Assembly (NCBI RefSeq): GCF_034675845.1 | Contig: NZ_JAUCCU010000001.1 | Span: 1,860,001-1,924,000 of the forward strand | Direction: 5' to 3' | DNA from: Castellaniella sp. | GTDB taxonomy: Bacteria; Pseudomonadota; Gammaproteobacteria; Burkholderiales; Burkholderiaceae_B | Length of the DNA stretch: 64,000 nucleotides | Part shown: positions 35,825 to 44,622 of the stretch, piece by piece | Layout: the number at the start of each line of letters is the position of its first letter | Position numbering within the stretch: position 1 is the first letter of the stretch | Notes under the pieces: generated by a model | The model's database searches: none | Seen by the model: the letters and a program-made list of their open reading frames with translations, nothing else | What the model was told of the DNA's origin: nothing | Position numbers and translations under genes: made by a program

Positions 35825-36045
35825 CGCACAAAGGCGGGATGGAAGGGCGCCGTTGGAGGCCGTCGGTCGGGAGCTCGGGATTGGGGAGGCAAGCGCGCCA
35901 CCGTTCAAGCGGGACGTTTGTGAACAGTCCGGGGGACTGTTCACCCCGCGCGTTTGGCGCGCGCCCCAATCCCGAGCTCCGGACCGAGCAGTCCCGGCCA
36001 TGCCGGGACCGGCCGACCTGCGCCATTCCATCCCGCCTTTGCGCG
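35825..36045. repeat. Nested palindromic element of about 220 bp
   Basis: Pairs of inverted arms sit inside one another: 35825-35850 with 36020-36045 (24 of 26 pair), 35865-35886 with 35964-35985 (21 of 22), 35893-35900 with 35955-35962 (8 of 8) and a central hairpin 35921-35943 (10-bp stem). A further hairpin (GTCCCGGC/GCCGGGAC) sits in the right half. It lies between the convergent acnA and aldo/keto reductase genes. The pattern suggests a REP/MITE-like element; no coding content. Confidence 0.85.
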
Positions 36046-36068
36046 GGCGGATTTAAAACCCGGGTATC

Positions 36069-36167
36069 AGTCCGCAGGGACTTATCTTAAGGTGCAGCAT
36101 CTCCCCACCTCCCCGCCTGCAGGCGGGTCGGATGAGATAGGCAGCGGACAGTCCGCAGGGATTTATC
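36069..36167. repeat. Short direct repeats flanking a GC palindrome
   Basis: AGTCCGCAGGGACTTATC at 36069-36086 recurs at 36150-36167 with one change. Between them is the palindrome CCCGCCTGCAGGCGGG at 36112-36127. The second copy covers the stop codon of the aldo/keto reductase gene. Confidence 0.8.
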
Positions 36168-37005
36168 CCTTCATCACATGGAATAGTTCGGGTTCTGGGC
36201 CGATGCGGCCATCGGCCTTGTTCAACGTCGCGATACGGGCCATCGCCGCGTCATCCAAGTGCAGATTCCAGAGATTGAAATTTTCGCGGATACGATCCGG
36301 ATTGGCAGATTTCGGGATCACAATATGCCCCATCTGAATATGCCAGCGCAAAATCACCTGTGCCGGGCTGGCCTGCAGCTGATGGGCCAGTTCCTGGATC
36401 ACAGGGTCCGTCAGGACCTGGCCCTGGCCCAGCGGGCTCCATGCCTCAGTCAAAATGCCGTGATCAGCATGGTAGGCGCACAATTCGGTCTGCTGGAAAT
36501 ATGGATGCAGCTCAATCTGGTTCACCACCGGCAGCACGCCGGTTTTATCCAACAGATTTTGCAGATGATCCGCATTGAAATTGCACACGCCAATGGACTT
36601 TGCCCGGCCATCGTCGCGCATCTGGATCAAGGCCTCCCAGGCCTGCAGATACATTTTTTCCTTGGGGACAGGCCAGTGGATCAAGTAAAGATCCACATAG
36701 TCCAGCTGCAGGCGGTCCAGACTTTCCTGCAGGGCGGATTTTGCGCTGTCCAGCTCGTGACGGTTATTCCAGAGCTTGGTGGTGATAAAAAGGTCTTCGC
36801 GAGGGACGCCTGATTGGGCAATACCCTGTCCGACTTCAGTTTCGTTATAGTAGATGTAGGCCGTATCAATGGCCCGGTAGCCTGCTTCGATGGCGGCCTG
36901 GACGGCCGGTGCAGTCGCATCGCCAGTCACCTGCCAGGTGCCCAGACCCAATTGCGGGGTGCGGCGTCCATCATAAAAGGTCAAATAAGGTTGATTGGAT
37001 GACAT
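36163..37005 (-). CDS. Aldo/keto reductase
   Basis: A NADPH-dependent aldehyde/ketone reductase of the 2,5-diketo-D-gluconate reductase type, 280 residues. Catalytic residues are seen in order: Asp and Tyr in DTAYIYYNE, Lys in TTKLWN and His in LIHWP. The C-terminal IPKSANPDRIREN stretch binds the cofactor phosphate. Start at MSSNQPYL because GGAGAC lies just ahead; an earlier ATG at 37059 would add 18 residues of low-complexity sequence. Divergent from panB. The true substrate is unknown. Confidence 0.93.
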   Translation of the reverse strand: MSSNQPYLTFYDGRRTPQLGLGTWQVTGDATAPAVQAAIEAGYRAIDTAYIYYNETEVGQGIAQSGVPREDLFITTKLWNNRHELDSAKSALQESLDRLQLDYVDLYLIHWPVPKEKMYLQAWEALIQMRDDGRAKSIGVCNFNADHLQNLLDKTGVLPVVNQIELHPYFQQTELCAYHADHGILTEAWSPLGQGQVLTDPVIQELAHQLQASPAQVILRWHIQMGHIVIPKSANPDRIRENFNLWNLHLDDAAMARIATLNKADGRIGPEPELFHVMKG

Positions 37006-37130
37006 AAAAGTCTCCGATAGTTGGGCGGGCGTATGGCTCGCAGATTGTCGGTCAGTCACCGAGGTCGGATGCCCCGATTATGTCTGTTTTGGGGCGGTCG
37101 CCAACAATGGATTTTTTCTGGAGTAGATCA

Positions 37131-37958
37131 ATGAGTGTACATAGACCAGCGCAGCGCGTCACGGTGCCGCAGCTGATGGCTTACAAAGGCACACGGAAAA
37201 TTGCGGCACTTACCGCCTATATTGCCCCGATTGCCCGCTTGCTGGACGAATCCGTGGACATGATTCTGGTGGGGGATTCCACCGCCATGGTGGGCTATGA
37301 CATGCCCGATACCCTGTCCATCACCACCGAGATGATGTCAGCGCATGCCGCTGCCGTGGTGCGTGCCACCCAACAGGCCTGCGTGATCGTGGACATGCCT
37401 TTTGGCAGCTACCAGCAGTCCCCCTCCCAGGCCTTTGCCAATGCCGCCGCGATGCTGGCGGCCAGCGGCGTGGCCGGGGTAAAGATCGAAGGCGGCCGGG
37501 TGCTGGCCGAGACCACGCGATTTCTGGTGGATCGCGGCATTCCAGTGCTGGCCCACGTAGGCCTGATGCCGCAGTACGTCAACACCATGGGGGGCTTCAA
37601 GGCCCAGGGCATGACGGATGTCGCCGCCCGCCTGATCCTGGAAGATGCCCGGGCCCATGCCCAGGCAGGTGCCTTTGGCGTCGTGCTCGAAGGCATCAGC
37701 GAACCCCTCGCCCGGCAGATCACTGCCGATCTGGACATCCTCACCATCGGCATTGGCGCATCACCGGGCTGCGATGGCCAGATCCTGGTGACGGAAGACA
37801 TCCTGGGCCTCAGTGGCGATCGAATCCCAAAATTCGCAAAACGCTTCGGCGATGCGGCACAGGTCATCCGGGATGCGGCACGGGATTATGCCCAATCCGT
37901 GCGGGAAGAAACCTTTCCTACGTTAGATCACTGTTTTGGCGTGCGGCCAAAGGCATAA
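37131..37958 (+). CDS. panB: Ketopantoate hydroxymethyltransferase
   Basis: Transfers a hydroxymethyl group to alpha-ketoisovalerate to give ketopantoate in pantothenate synthesis. The metal-binding Asp (LVGDSTAM), second Asp (VDMPFGSY) and Glu (VKIEGG) and the catalytic Glu in VVLEGIS are present, as is HVGLMPQ. The segment TAYIAPIA differs from the more usual TAYDYxxA, so the protein is a diverged panB copy. No panC is adjacent. The start MSVHRPAQ is used with GGAG ahead; an earlier ATG at 37080 lacks one. Confidence 0.85.
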   Translation: MSVHRPAQRVTVPQLMAYKGTRKIAALTAYIAPIARLLDESVDMILVGDSTAMVGYDMPDTLSITTEMMSAHAAAVVRATQQACVIVDMPFGSYQQSPSQAFANAAAMLAASGVAGVKIEGGRVLAETTRFLVDRGIPVLAHVGLMPQYVNTMGGFKAQGMTDVAARLILEDARAHAQAGAFGVVLEGISEPLARQITADLDILTIGIGASPGCDGQILVTEDILGLSGDRIPKFAKRFGDAAQVIRDAARDYAQSVREETFPTLDHCFGVRPKA

Positions 37959-38035
37959 CATAACGAAACTATCATTTTCAATTCGGGTATTCGTGGGGAT
38001 GCCTTTGCGTTGCCACGAGGCCCGTCCAGTACATC

Positions 38036-39007
38036 ATGGAAATACGCCAACTAGAGGCGCTCAATGCTGTAGTCACCAGCGGTAGCGTCACGGCAGCGGG
38101 TCGGCTGTTGGGGCGCTCTCAGCCCGTGATCAGCCGCCAGGTCAGCGACCTGGAAGCCGAGCTGGGTTTTGTGCTGTTCGAACGAACTCGCCCCACCATT
38201 ACCCTGACCGAGCCCGGGGTCCAGTTTTATCAGGATGTACGCAGTATTCTGGCGGATCTGCAACAGTTGGAATCCCATGTGATGGGGCTGCGCAGCGGCG
38301 AAATCCGCCCCTTGCGCATTCTGGCCACAGCCGATCTGGCGCATGGCTTGCTGCCGACCGCGTTGGCGTTGGTGGATCGCTTCAATGCTGTTTTCCCCCA
38401 GAAACTCATCCTGGAAGAGGCCGTCTACGAAGTCACGGCGCGCAGCGTACTCGAACGCCGGGCGGATTTTGCGCTGATCAATCTGCCGATCGATGTGGAT
38501 GGACTGCAGGTGCATTGGTGCGGTCAGGCGCCGTGCCAGTTGGCAATGCCCGCCTCTCATCCCTTGACCCGGCAGTCCATGATTCACCTTGAAGATATCC
38601 ACAATACCGATGTCATTACCCTGCTGGGGCGCTACCGCATGCGCTTTCAGTTGATCAACAGCCTGGTGCAACTGACTTCCCGCGATAAACGTCGTCACAT
38701 CGAGGTCGCCAGCCAGCAGACCGCTTTGTCCATGGTACGGGCGGGTCTGGGTGTGGCCTTGATCGATCCCTTTTCCGTGCATCCGCATTCCGCAGCCGAC
38801 ATCGTATTGCGTCCGATTGCCACGGATATTCCATACCGCATCGGGGTGGTCTCCCCTGTGAATCATATCTTGACTGAAGGTGCCACCCGTCTGATCCGTG
38901 GGCTCTATACCCATGTGCGCAGCACCATCCCTCAGTTTCTCGATACTGATGTCAATGGTCTGCAGGCCCAGACCATCAATCCGCTGACTAATTTGAAGCA
39001 GGCCTGA
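38036..39007 (+). CDS. LysR-type regulator downstream of panB
   Basis: A 323-residue LysR-family regulator; the N-terminal helix-turn-helix is MEIRQLEALNAVVTSGSVTA, then SQPVISRQVSDLEAELG. The effector-binding domain is complete. It points the same way as panB, 77 bp downstream, and its stop is 8 bp from rmuC. There is no divergent partner to suggest a target, so the regulated genes are unknown; sequence is closest in style to regulators of amino acid or aromatic catabolism. Confidence 0.92.
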   Translation: MEIRQLEALNAVVTSGSVTAAGRLLGRSQPVISRQVSDLEAELGFVLFERTRPTITLTEPGVQFYQDVRSILADLQQLESHVMGLRSGEIRPLRILATADLAHGLLPTALALVDRFNAVFPQKLILEEAVYEVTARSVLERRADFALINLPIDVDGLQVHWCGQAPCQLAMPASHPLTRQSMIHLEDIHNTDVITLLGRYRMRFQLINSLVQLTSRDKRRHIEVASQQTALSMVRAGLGVALIDPFSVHPHSAADIVLRPIATDIPYRIGVVSPVNHILTEGATRLIRGLYTHVRSTIPQFLDTDVNGLQAQTINPLTNLKQA

Positions 39008-39015
39008 TCCCTGGC

Positions 39016-40338
39016 ATGTTGCTGTCTGATCTTCCCTGGTTGTTGCTGGCGCTCCTGCTTGGATTGGTCGTGGGGTGGTGGCTGGCCCGTCGCCCCTTTG
39101 CGGATCTACAGGCCGAACTTCATGATCGAGACCTGACGCTCATCCAGTTGCAGGCCACCCATCAGGAAAAGCTCGTTGCTCTGGCTGAAATCAAACAGGC
39201 CTTCGAGCAATCCAAGGCCTCTATGCAAGCGGAGTTTCAGCATCTGGCCAACCAGGTACTAGAGGAAAAAGGCCAGGTTCTTTCCGCCCACAGCCAGGCC
39301 TCACTGGATGGCTTGCTGCGGCCTTTTCGCGAGCAGATCGATGGCTTTCAGAAGCGCGTGAACGACATCCATGATGCGTCCCTGCGCGGACAGGCCCAGC
39401 TAGGCGCCGAAATCCGCCATGTGCTGGAGATCGGTCTGAACATGAGCGCACAGGCGCATACCCTGGCCACCGCCCTGAAGGGCGACAAAAAAACCACCGG
39501 TAACTGGGGCGAGGTCCAACTAGAACGCAGCTTGCAGTTGGCCGGCCTCATGCCGGGCGACCACTACCAGGCCCAAGCCAGCTTGCGCGATGAGGCGGGT
39601 AATCGTCTGCAGCCGGATTTCATCATTAAACTGCCCGATGACAAACATCTGGTCATCGACAGCAAGGTCTCGTTGGTGGACTATGATCGCGCCATTGCCG
39701 CAGACACGGATGCCGAACGCGAGTCCGCCCTGGCTGCGCATGTACAGGCGGTACGCCGCCATATGGACGACCTGGCCCGCAAGGACTACAGCAGCCTGAT
39801 CGGACTGAAAAGCCCCAGTTTTGTATTGATGTTCATGCCGATCGAACCTGCCTACATCGAAGCCATGAAGCATAGTCGGGATTTGTTTGATCACGGCTAT
39901 CGCCATCATGTCATTTTGGTCTCGCACACGACCTTGATGCCGATTTTGCGGACGGTGGCCAATCTCTGGATGCTGGCCCGCAGCAATGAACAGACCCGGG
40001 CGCTCAGCGACATGGCCGGCAGCCTGTATAAACAGGTGGCCACGGTGGCCGAGCGCCTGCAAAGACTGGGCAACACCCTGAATACGGCGAACACACAATA
40101 CAATAGCGCGGTCGTGGCAGTGGCTGGCCAGCAAGGCCTATATGGCAAGGTCAGTCGTTTCGCCGAGCTTTCCACCAAGGCCAATAAACAGCTGCCGGTG
40201 CTAGAGCCCACGCACGCCGATATCGAGGTCCAGCGCCTGGATCTTGTCCTGGCGGACCCAGCGGCATCAGCCGCAGGGGTGGCCGGAGCTTCCACGGATA
40301 TTGTTCAGGGCGCAGACATCCAAAACCATGATGCATGA
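39016..40338 (+). CDS. rmuC: DNA recombination protein RmuC
   Basis: A 440-residue protein that limits inversions at short inverted repeats. It has an N-terminal membrane helix (LPWLLLALLLGLVVGWWLA), a long coiled coil from about residue 30 to 140 and the RmuC core with KGDKKTTGNWGE and DKHLVIDSKVSL. The family is thought to contain a nuclease-like fold. Its presence near a region with many short inverted repeats is curious but not evidence of a link. It overlaps corA by 11 bp. Confidence 0.95.
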   Translation: MLLSDLPWLLLALLLGLVVGWWLARRPFADLQAELHDRDLTLIQLQATHQEKLVALAEIKQAFEQSKASMQAEFQHLANQVLEEKGQVLSAHSQASLDGLLRPFREQIDGFQKRVNDIHDASLRGQAQLGAEIRHVLEIGLNMSAQAHTLATALKGDKKTTGNWGEVQLERSLQLAGLMPGDHYQAQASLRDEAGNRLQPDFIIKLPDDKHLVIDSKVSLVDYDRAIAADTDAERESALAAHVQAVRRHMDDLARKDYSSLIGLKSPSFVLMFMPIEPAYIEAMKHSRDLFDHGYRHHVILVSHTTLMPILRTVANLWMLARSNEQTRALSDMAGSLYKQVATVAERLQRLGNTLNTANTQYNSAVVAVAGQQGLYGKVSRFAELSTKANKQLPVLEPTHADIEVQRLDLVLADPAASAAGVAGASTDIVQGADIQNHDA

Positions 40339-41329
40339 CGAGACATTGGACAGCGCCTTCCAGCAGGCAATGGTCGCTTCGGCCCTGTATGCCGTTGGTC
40401 AGCCTCCCCAGCCTATTGGCTTGCACCAGCTGGGCGAGGCCGCCGCTGCACCTGGCCTGTTGTGGGTTGGATTAAAAGACCCCACTCCCGATCTCTTGCA
40501 TGCCATTGGAGAGCAGCTGCGCTTGCCAGAGCGCGCGCTTGAGGAGATCATCACACTGCACCGGCGTCCGAAAATCATCGAATATGATGGTTTGACGCTG
40601 TTGGTGGCGATTACCGTTGAAGTCACCGAAGAACGGCCTAGCTTCGGGGATACCCAGATGCTGATTGGCCCAGGTTATTTGTTGACGATCCGGCGGCATG
40701 CCCAGGGAACGCACCAGATGCTGCGCAGTCTGCTGGCCGAATCACCCGAGTTCCTGGGGCGGGGCGGCGATTTTGTGGCCTCGGCGCTGCTGGATCTTCT
40801 GGTGGATCGCTACGTACAGGCGCTGGGTCACATGGAAGCCAGGGTCGAGAGCCTCGAACATCAGTTTTTGCTGCGCGGCTTTCAGGAAAAAGATATCCGG
40901 CATCTATACCGCTTGCGGCGGGATTTGCTGCGCATCCAGACGGCAATTTCTCCGTTGGTTGAAATCTGCCGCCGCTTGGCCCGGGTGGAGACCCGGAATA
41001 TCGACTCGGATAGCCGAGTCTACTTCGGCGAGGTTGCGGATCGCATCCAGCGTGTCATCGAGGGTTTTGCCGGCTTGCGTGAAGCACTGGTCTTCGCCTT
41101 CGAGGCCAGCATGATGATCAGCCAGATGCAGCAAACCGACATCACGCGCAAACTGGCAGCCTGGGCGGCTATTTTGGCCGTGCCGACTGCCGTGGCGGGG
41201 ATATACGGCATGAACTTTCATGATATGCCCGAACTCAGCTGGGCCTATGGGTATCCCGCTATGTTGCTGGGGACAGGCAGCGCATGCGGGTGGCTGTACT
41301 GGAAGTTTCGCCAGATCAAGTGGCTGTAG
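40328..41329 (+). CDS. corA: CorA family magnesium/divalent metal transporter
   Basis: An inner-membrane Mg2+ (or Co2+/Ni2+) channel, 333 residues. The long cytoplasmic alpha/beta funnel precedes two C-terminal membrane helices joined by the family signature YGMNF. The start is set at MMHDETLDSAF, overlapping the 3' end of rmuC; a start at 40244 would add residues encoded inside rmuC. The last residues are the basic KFRQIKWL cytoplasmic tail. No regulatory leader can be seen in the overlap. Confidence 0.94.
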   Translation: MMHDETLDSAFQQAMVASALYAVGQPPQPIGLHQLGEAAAAPGLLWVGLKDPTPDLLHAIGEQLRLPERALEEIITLHRRPKIIEYDGLTLLVAITVEVTEERPSFGDTQMLIGPGYLLTIRRHAQGTHQMLRSLLAESPEFLGRGGDFVASALLDLLVDRYVQALGHMEARVESLEHQFLLRGFQEKDIRHLYRLRRDLLRIQTAISPLVEICRRLARVETRNIDSDSRVYFGEVADRIQRVIEGFAGLREALVFAFEASMMISQMQQTDITRKLAAWAAILAVPTAVAGIYGMNFHDMPELSWAYGYPAMLLGTGSACGWLYWKFRQIKWL

Positions 41330-41370
41330 CGGGACGGCGGCGAATCATCCATACGCCTGTGGGTCGGTCG

Positions 41371-42048
41371 CTATCGATGGCGTTGCCGTGTGCTCAGAAG
41401 ATAGGCCCCATAGGCCAGGGCGGTAAAGCCCGTCAGAGTGGCAGGGACCAGCAGGGCATGTTCGCCCAAACGCTGGAATAACCAGGCCCCGACAATGCTG
41501 CCTGCCACAAAAGGACCCACCACCATCAGGCATAGGCTCAGGCGCAGACGGTCCACTGGTATGCCGCGCAGCATATGTCCCAGATAAATGCCCAGGTCGG
41601 TCAGAATTCCTGTGACGTGACTGGTGCGCACCACCGCACCGCTGTAGGCGCTGACCATGCCGTTTTGCAAGCCCATGGCCATGGAAGCCAGATACAGGCC
41701 AAGCGGGTCCGAGGCATCCAGGAAGGGCACCGCCGCAAACAGCAGCAAAGACTCCAGCCCCAGGGCCGCGCCGTAGCGTCGGCCCAGTTTCAGCGAGGTC
41801 TGTTGCACGATCGCGCCGCTGGTGGCGGCCCCCAGGATGAACGCCGCGATGGTCAGGCCCCAGTGGATTGCCTGCGCCTGATCGAAGTCAGCCAGGGCAA
41901 TGCCCAACAAGGTGGTATTGCCGGTCAGGTTGGTGATGGGCTCGTGCTGAAATCCCAGATAGCCAATGGCATTGACCAGACCGGCAATCAGGGCCAGGAT
42001 GGCGGAGCCTATCCAGGCCCAGCGGGGTAATTGTCGTAAGACAGGCAT
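41371..42048 (-). CDS. DUF1275 (YoaK family) membrane protein
   Basis: A 225-residue protein with about six hydrophobic helices. It matches the YoaK/DUF1275 family by GLVNAIGYLGF, NLTGNTTLLGIALAD and GLQNGMVSAYSGAVVRTSHVTGILTDLG. No function is established. The ATG at 42048 is taken as start, since the longer TTG start at 42057 adds only three residues. It is divergent from the 2OG-Fe(II) oxygenase and convergent with corA. Confidence 0.9.
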   Translation of the reverse strand: MPVLRQLPRWAWIGSAILALIAGLVNAIGYLGFQHEPITNLTGNTTLLGIALADFDQAQAIHWGLTIAAFILGAATSGAIVQQTSLKLGRRYGAALGLESLLLFAAVPFLDASDPLGLYLASMAMGLQNGMVSAYSGAVVRTSHVTGILTDLGIYLGHMLRGIPVDRLRLSLCLMVVGPFVAGSIVGAWLFQRLGEHALLVPATLTGFTALAYGAYLLSTRQRHR

Positions 42049-42082
42049 AATAACCAAGGTGATGGATTAATGATGGGCGGCG

Positions 42083-42703
42083 ATGAGCGACTATACCGAA
42101 ATCATTCGATTATTGAATCAACAGGGCTGGGCGGTTTCCGATACGGTGGTGTCCGAGCAATGGCAGGCCGATCTGCTGGCCCAGGCGCAGCAATGGTGGG
42201 ATGCCGGGCAGTTTTCGGGTGGGGAAATCGGCCGCAGCGATACTGATGCGCGCCAGCCCGCGATACGCGGGGATTCCATCTGCTGGGTGCAACCTGATGC
42301 AAAAATTGTGGAGCATCCCTTTTTTACCTGGATGACGCGGTTTCGACAGGTATTGAATCAGGACTACGGCATGGGACTGCGCAGCCAGGAATTCCATTTT
42401 GCGCGTTATGACCAGGGGGCAGGCTATAAAAAGCACATCGATCAGCACCGTGGCACCGACCACCGCAAAGTCTCTATCGTGCTGTACCTGAACCCTGGCT
42501 GGGACGCGCGCAATGGTGGTGAACTCTGCCTGTACGACCCTTATGCACCGGATGTCGAAATCCAGCGGTTTTCCCCCTTGGCCGGGCGGCTGGCAATTTT
42601 TGTCAGCGGCGTGCTGCCGCATCAGGTATTGCCTGCCCATGCGCCTCGCTGGAGCCTTACAGGTTGGCTGCGGACCGACACCATCGCCGGGGTGCCTGAA
42701 TAG
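42083..42703 (+). CDS. 2-Oxoglutarate-Fe(II) oxygenase
   Basis: A 206-residue dioxygenase of the prolyl 4-hydroxylase-like (SM-20) superfamily. The iron triad is HID in KKHIDQH and the later His in LPHQVLPA; the arginine in PRWSLTGW fits the 2-oxoglutarate carboxylate. No partner substrate protein is visible. It ends 6 bp from the convergent xseB stop. Family assignment is firm, the substrate is not. Confidence 0.9.
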   Translation: MSDYTEIIRLLNQQGWAVSDTVVSEQWQADLLAQAQQWWDAGQFSGGEIGRSDTDARQPAIRGDSICWVQPDAKIVEHPFFTWMTRFRQVLNQDYGMGLRSQEFHFARYDQGAGYKKHIDQHRGTDHRKVSIVLYLNPGWDARNGGELCLYDPYAPDVEIQRFSPLAGRLAIFVSGVLPHQVLPAHAPRWSLTGWLRTDTIAGVPE

Positions 42704-42709
42704 CTGATC

Positions 42710-42985
42710 TCAAAAAGGCGGGTCCAGGTCTGCGTCCTCGTCGGCCTGACCTGCTGCGCTGGCCAGATCGGGAATATCCGAGGCGTCCAGGGCCTCGGCC
42801 AGGGCCTTTTCCACCGCATCAATCCGTTGTTTGCAGACCTTATAGGCGGCCACGGATTCATTGACGATATCCAGCAGATCGTCGATGTTGGGCTCGGTCT
42901 GATCGCGCAATGTGCTGGCGTGCGTCTGCAGTACATCATAGGCTTGGCGAAACGTATGCAGGGTTTGGGTGGTTTTTCGGGTCAT
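42710..42985 (-). CDS. xseB: Exodeoxyribonuclease VII small subunit
   Basis: A 91-residue helical protein of the XseB family. It overlaps the xseA stop/start by 4 bp, the classical partner pairing, and shows the heptad-like region ESVAAYKVCKQRIDAVEKALAE. The complex degrades single-stranded DNA in both directions. The C-terminus is acidic (DEDADLDPPF). Identification rests mainly on the xseA neighbour and length, since XseB sequence is poorly conserved. Confidence 0.8.
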   Translation of the reverse strand: MTRKTTQTLHTFRQAYDVLQTHASTLRDQTEPNIDDLLDIVNESVAAYKVCKQRIDAVEKALAEALDASDIPDLASAAGQADEDADLDPPF

Positions 42986-44616
42986 GATGGTTTTACGGGC
43001 AGTTGCCCGTCCTTGAATTGAATCTGCAGCTGGGCTTGGCCCTGGGCCTGGCTCAGACTGCTGATGGGGCGCTGGTCGGACGCGCGCACAATGACAAAGC
43101 CGCGAGACAGGGTTTTGTCCGGGCCTTGACCAATGATCTCGCGCAGCAGGCTCTGGGATTCTGTCTGGGCTGATCGGACCGACACCTGGGCGCGCTCGAA
43201 GATACGCTGCACTTGGGTCAGAATGGCTTGGCTGGCAATCTGCCGGGTGGATTGTGATTGCGACAATACCGCCAGAAAAGATCGCTCTGCGTGCCCTTGG
43301 GCGTGCTTGATGTGCTGCTGTGCCTGGTGCTGCACGCCCTGCATCAACTGGGGCACCCGTCGGGCAGCGCTGGCGACGTGCAGGCGGGCCTGATCGCGGA
43401 TACGGGTTTGCATCAGGTCTACGGCGGTAGCGCAGTGGTGGGTGCTCGACTGTGCATATCCGAAGACGGTCTGTACCAGGGCGGCGGCTTCGCGCACGCG
43501 CTGCACGATGCGCTGTTCGATGCCGGTGATGACCTTGCTGGGCGTGTCGAACCGTAAATGCGCAACCTCGTCTGGCAGGGTGTTGTCACGCTCGTGACCG
43601 ATGCCGGTCAGTACGGGGATGCCCAGGTCGCAAATCGTGCGCGACAGATCATAATCATCCAGCCAGGCCAAGTCGCTGACCGCCCCGCCGCCCCGAATAA
43701 TGGCGACGGCGTCAGGGAGGGCATCAGGCGGGAAGTCCGCCAGCGCGGCGTGCAGGGCCGCCACGATATCGCGGGCGGCGCCTTCGCCCTGGAAGCGGCT
43801 GTAGGCATAGACGAAACGGCAGACGCCATGGCGCTGCAGTCGTTCAGCCTCGCGGTGGAAATCGCCCAGGCCAGCCGCCTGGGCAGGGGCAAGCACCAGC
43901 ACGCAGCGGTAATCCCAGGGGGTCGGCAACTGGCGGTTCTGCTCGAATACGCCTTCGCGTTTCAGGCGGGTACGGATCTCTCGGCGGTGAGCTTCCAGTT
44001 GGCCCAGGGTGTAGTCGGCGTCGATGGCGTCGATCTGCAGGCTCAGGCCATATTGCACATGAAAGACGGGGCGGGCATGCACCAGCAGCTTCATCCCGGC
44101 CCCCAGCACTGCGCCGGTGGCTTGTTCGAAGGCGGGCAGGATACGGCTGGCCACGGATTCCCAGATCATGGCGCGGGCCTTGGCCAATTGTCGGCCATCG
44201 GCATCGCGTTCCGAGACTTCCAGGTAGACGTGGCCTTGCGCCCGGGCCTCGGTAATTTCTACGATGATCCACACGCCTTGGGCGTAGGCCTGGGCGACCA
44301 GGGATGAGATGCCCTGCAAGAGCTGCGATAAAGGGATGCCGCGCAGCGTATCCATGGCGCTGCCGGTGCTTGTGTGGGCAGGGCGGGCCAGGGCGGCGTC
44401 GGTGTGCTCGTCTGCGGCGGTGGGCAGGCTGGGCCTGCCGACAGACGCCGGCAGCAAGCTGTCCTGCGCCTGCATGGGCGGCAGCCAGCGGGCAAATTGT
44501 TCCGGGTCCATGCCTTCCAGGATGTACCAGCGCTTGCTCTCCCAGTCGAAGCGTGCCCCCAGGGACTTGGCTTGGTCTTTTTCCCGGAAGGGGACATCAA
44601 GGTACTGCTTGCTCAT
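42982..44616 (-). CDS. xseA: Exodeoxyribonuclease VII large subunit with an extra DUF5710 N-terminal domain
   Basis: A 544-residue nuclease subunit. Residues 1-45 are a DUF5710-like domain (YLDVPFREKDQAKSLGARFDW, then WYI) that ordinary XseA lacks. From about residue 90 comes the OB-fold nucleic-acid-binding domain (RGIPLSQLLQ, then GVWIIVEITEARAQGHVYLEV). The catalytic region has AIIRGGGAVSDL and DRP-type downstream segment GIGHERDNTLPDEVA, and a long helical C-terminus for XseB binding. Its start ATG is sound, and xseB overlaps its stop. Function as ExoVII is likely retained. Confidence 0.93.
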   Translation of the reverse strand: MSKQYLDVPFREKDQAKSLGARFDWESKRWYILEGMDPEQFARWLPPMQAQDSLLPASVGRPSLPTAADEHTDAALARPAHTSTGSAMDTLRGIPLSQLLQGISSLVAQAYAQGVWIIVEITEARAQGHVYLEVSERDADGRQLAKARAMIWESVASRILPAFEQATGAVLGAGMKLLVHARPVFHVQYGLSLQIDAIDADYTLGQLEAHRREIRTRLKREGVFEQNRQLPTPWDYRCVLVLAPAQAAGLGDFHREAERLQRHGVCRFVYAYSRFQGEGAARDIVAALHAALADFPPDALPDAVAIIRGGGAVSDLAWLDDYDLSRTICDLGIPVLTGIGHERDNTLPDEVAHLRFDTPSKVITGIEQRIVQRVREAAALVQTVFGYAQSSTHHCATAVDLMQTRIRDQARLHVASAARRVPQLMQGVQHQAQQHIKHAQGHAERSFLAVLSQSQSTRQIASQAILTQVQRIFERAQVSVRSAQTESQSLLREIIGQGPDKTLSRGFVIVRASDQRPISSLSQAQGQAQLQIQFKDGQLPVKPS

Positions 44617-44622
44617 GGTGCC

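Noticed and set aside
35652..36026. Minus-strand frame over the 8-bp microsatellite
   Set aside because: The product is a Leu/Cys/Ile repeat from the octamer array; no ribosome binding site or homology.
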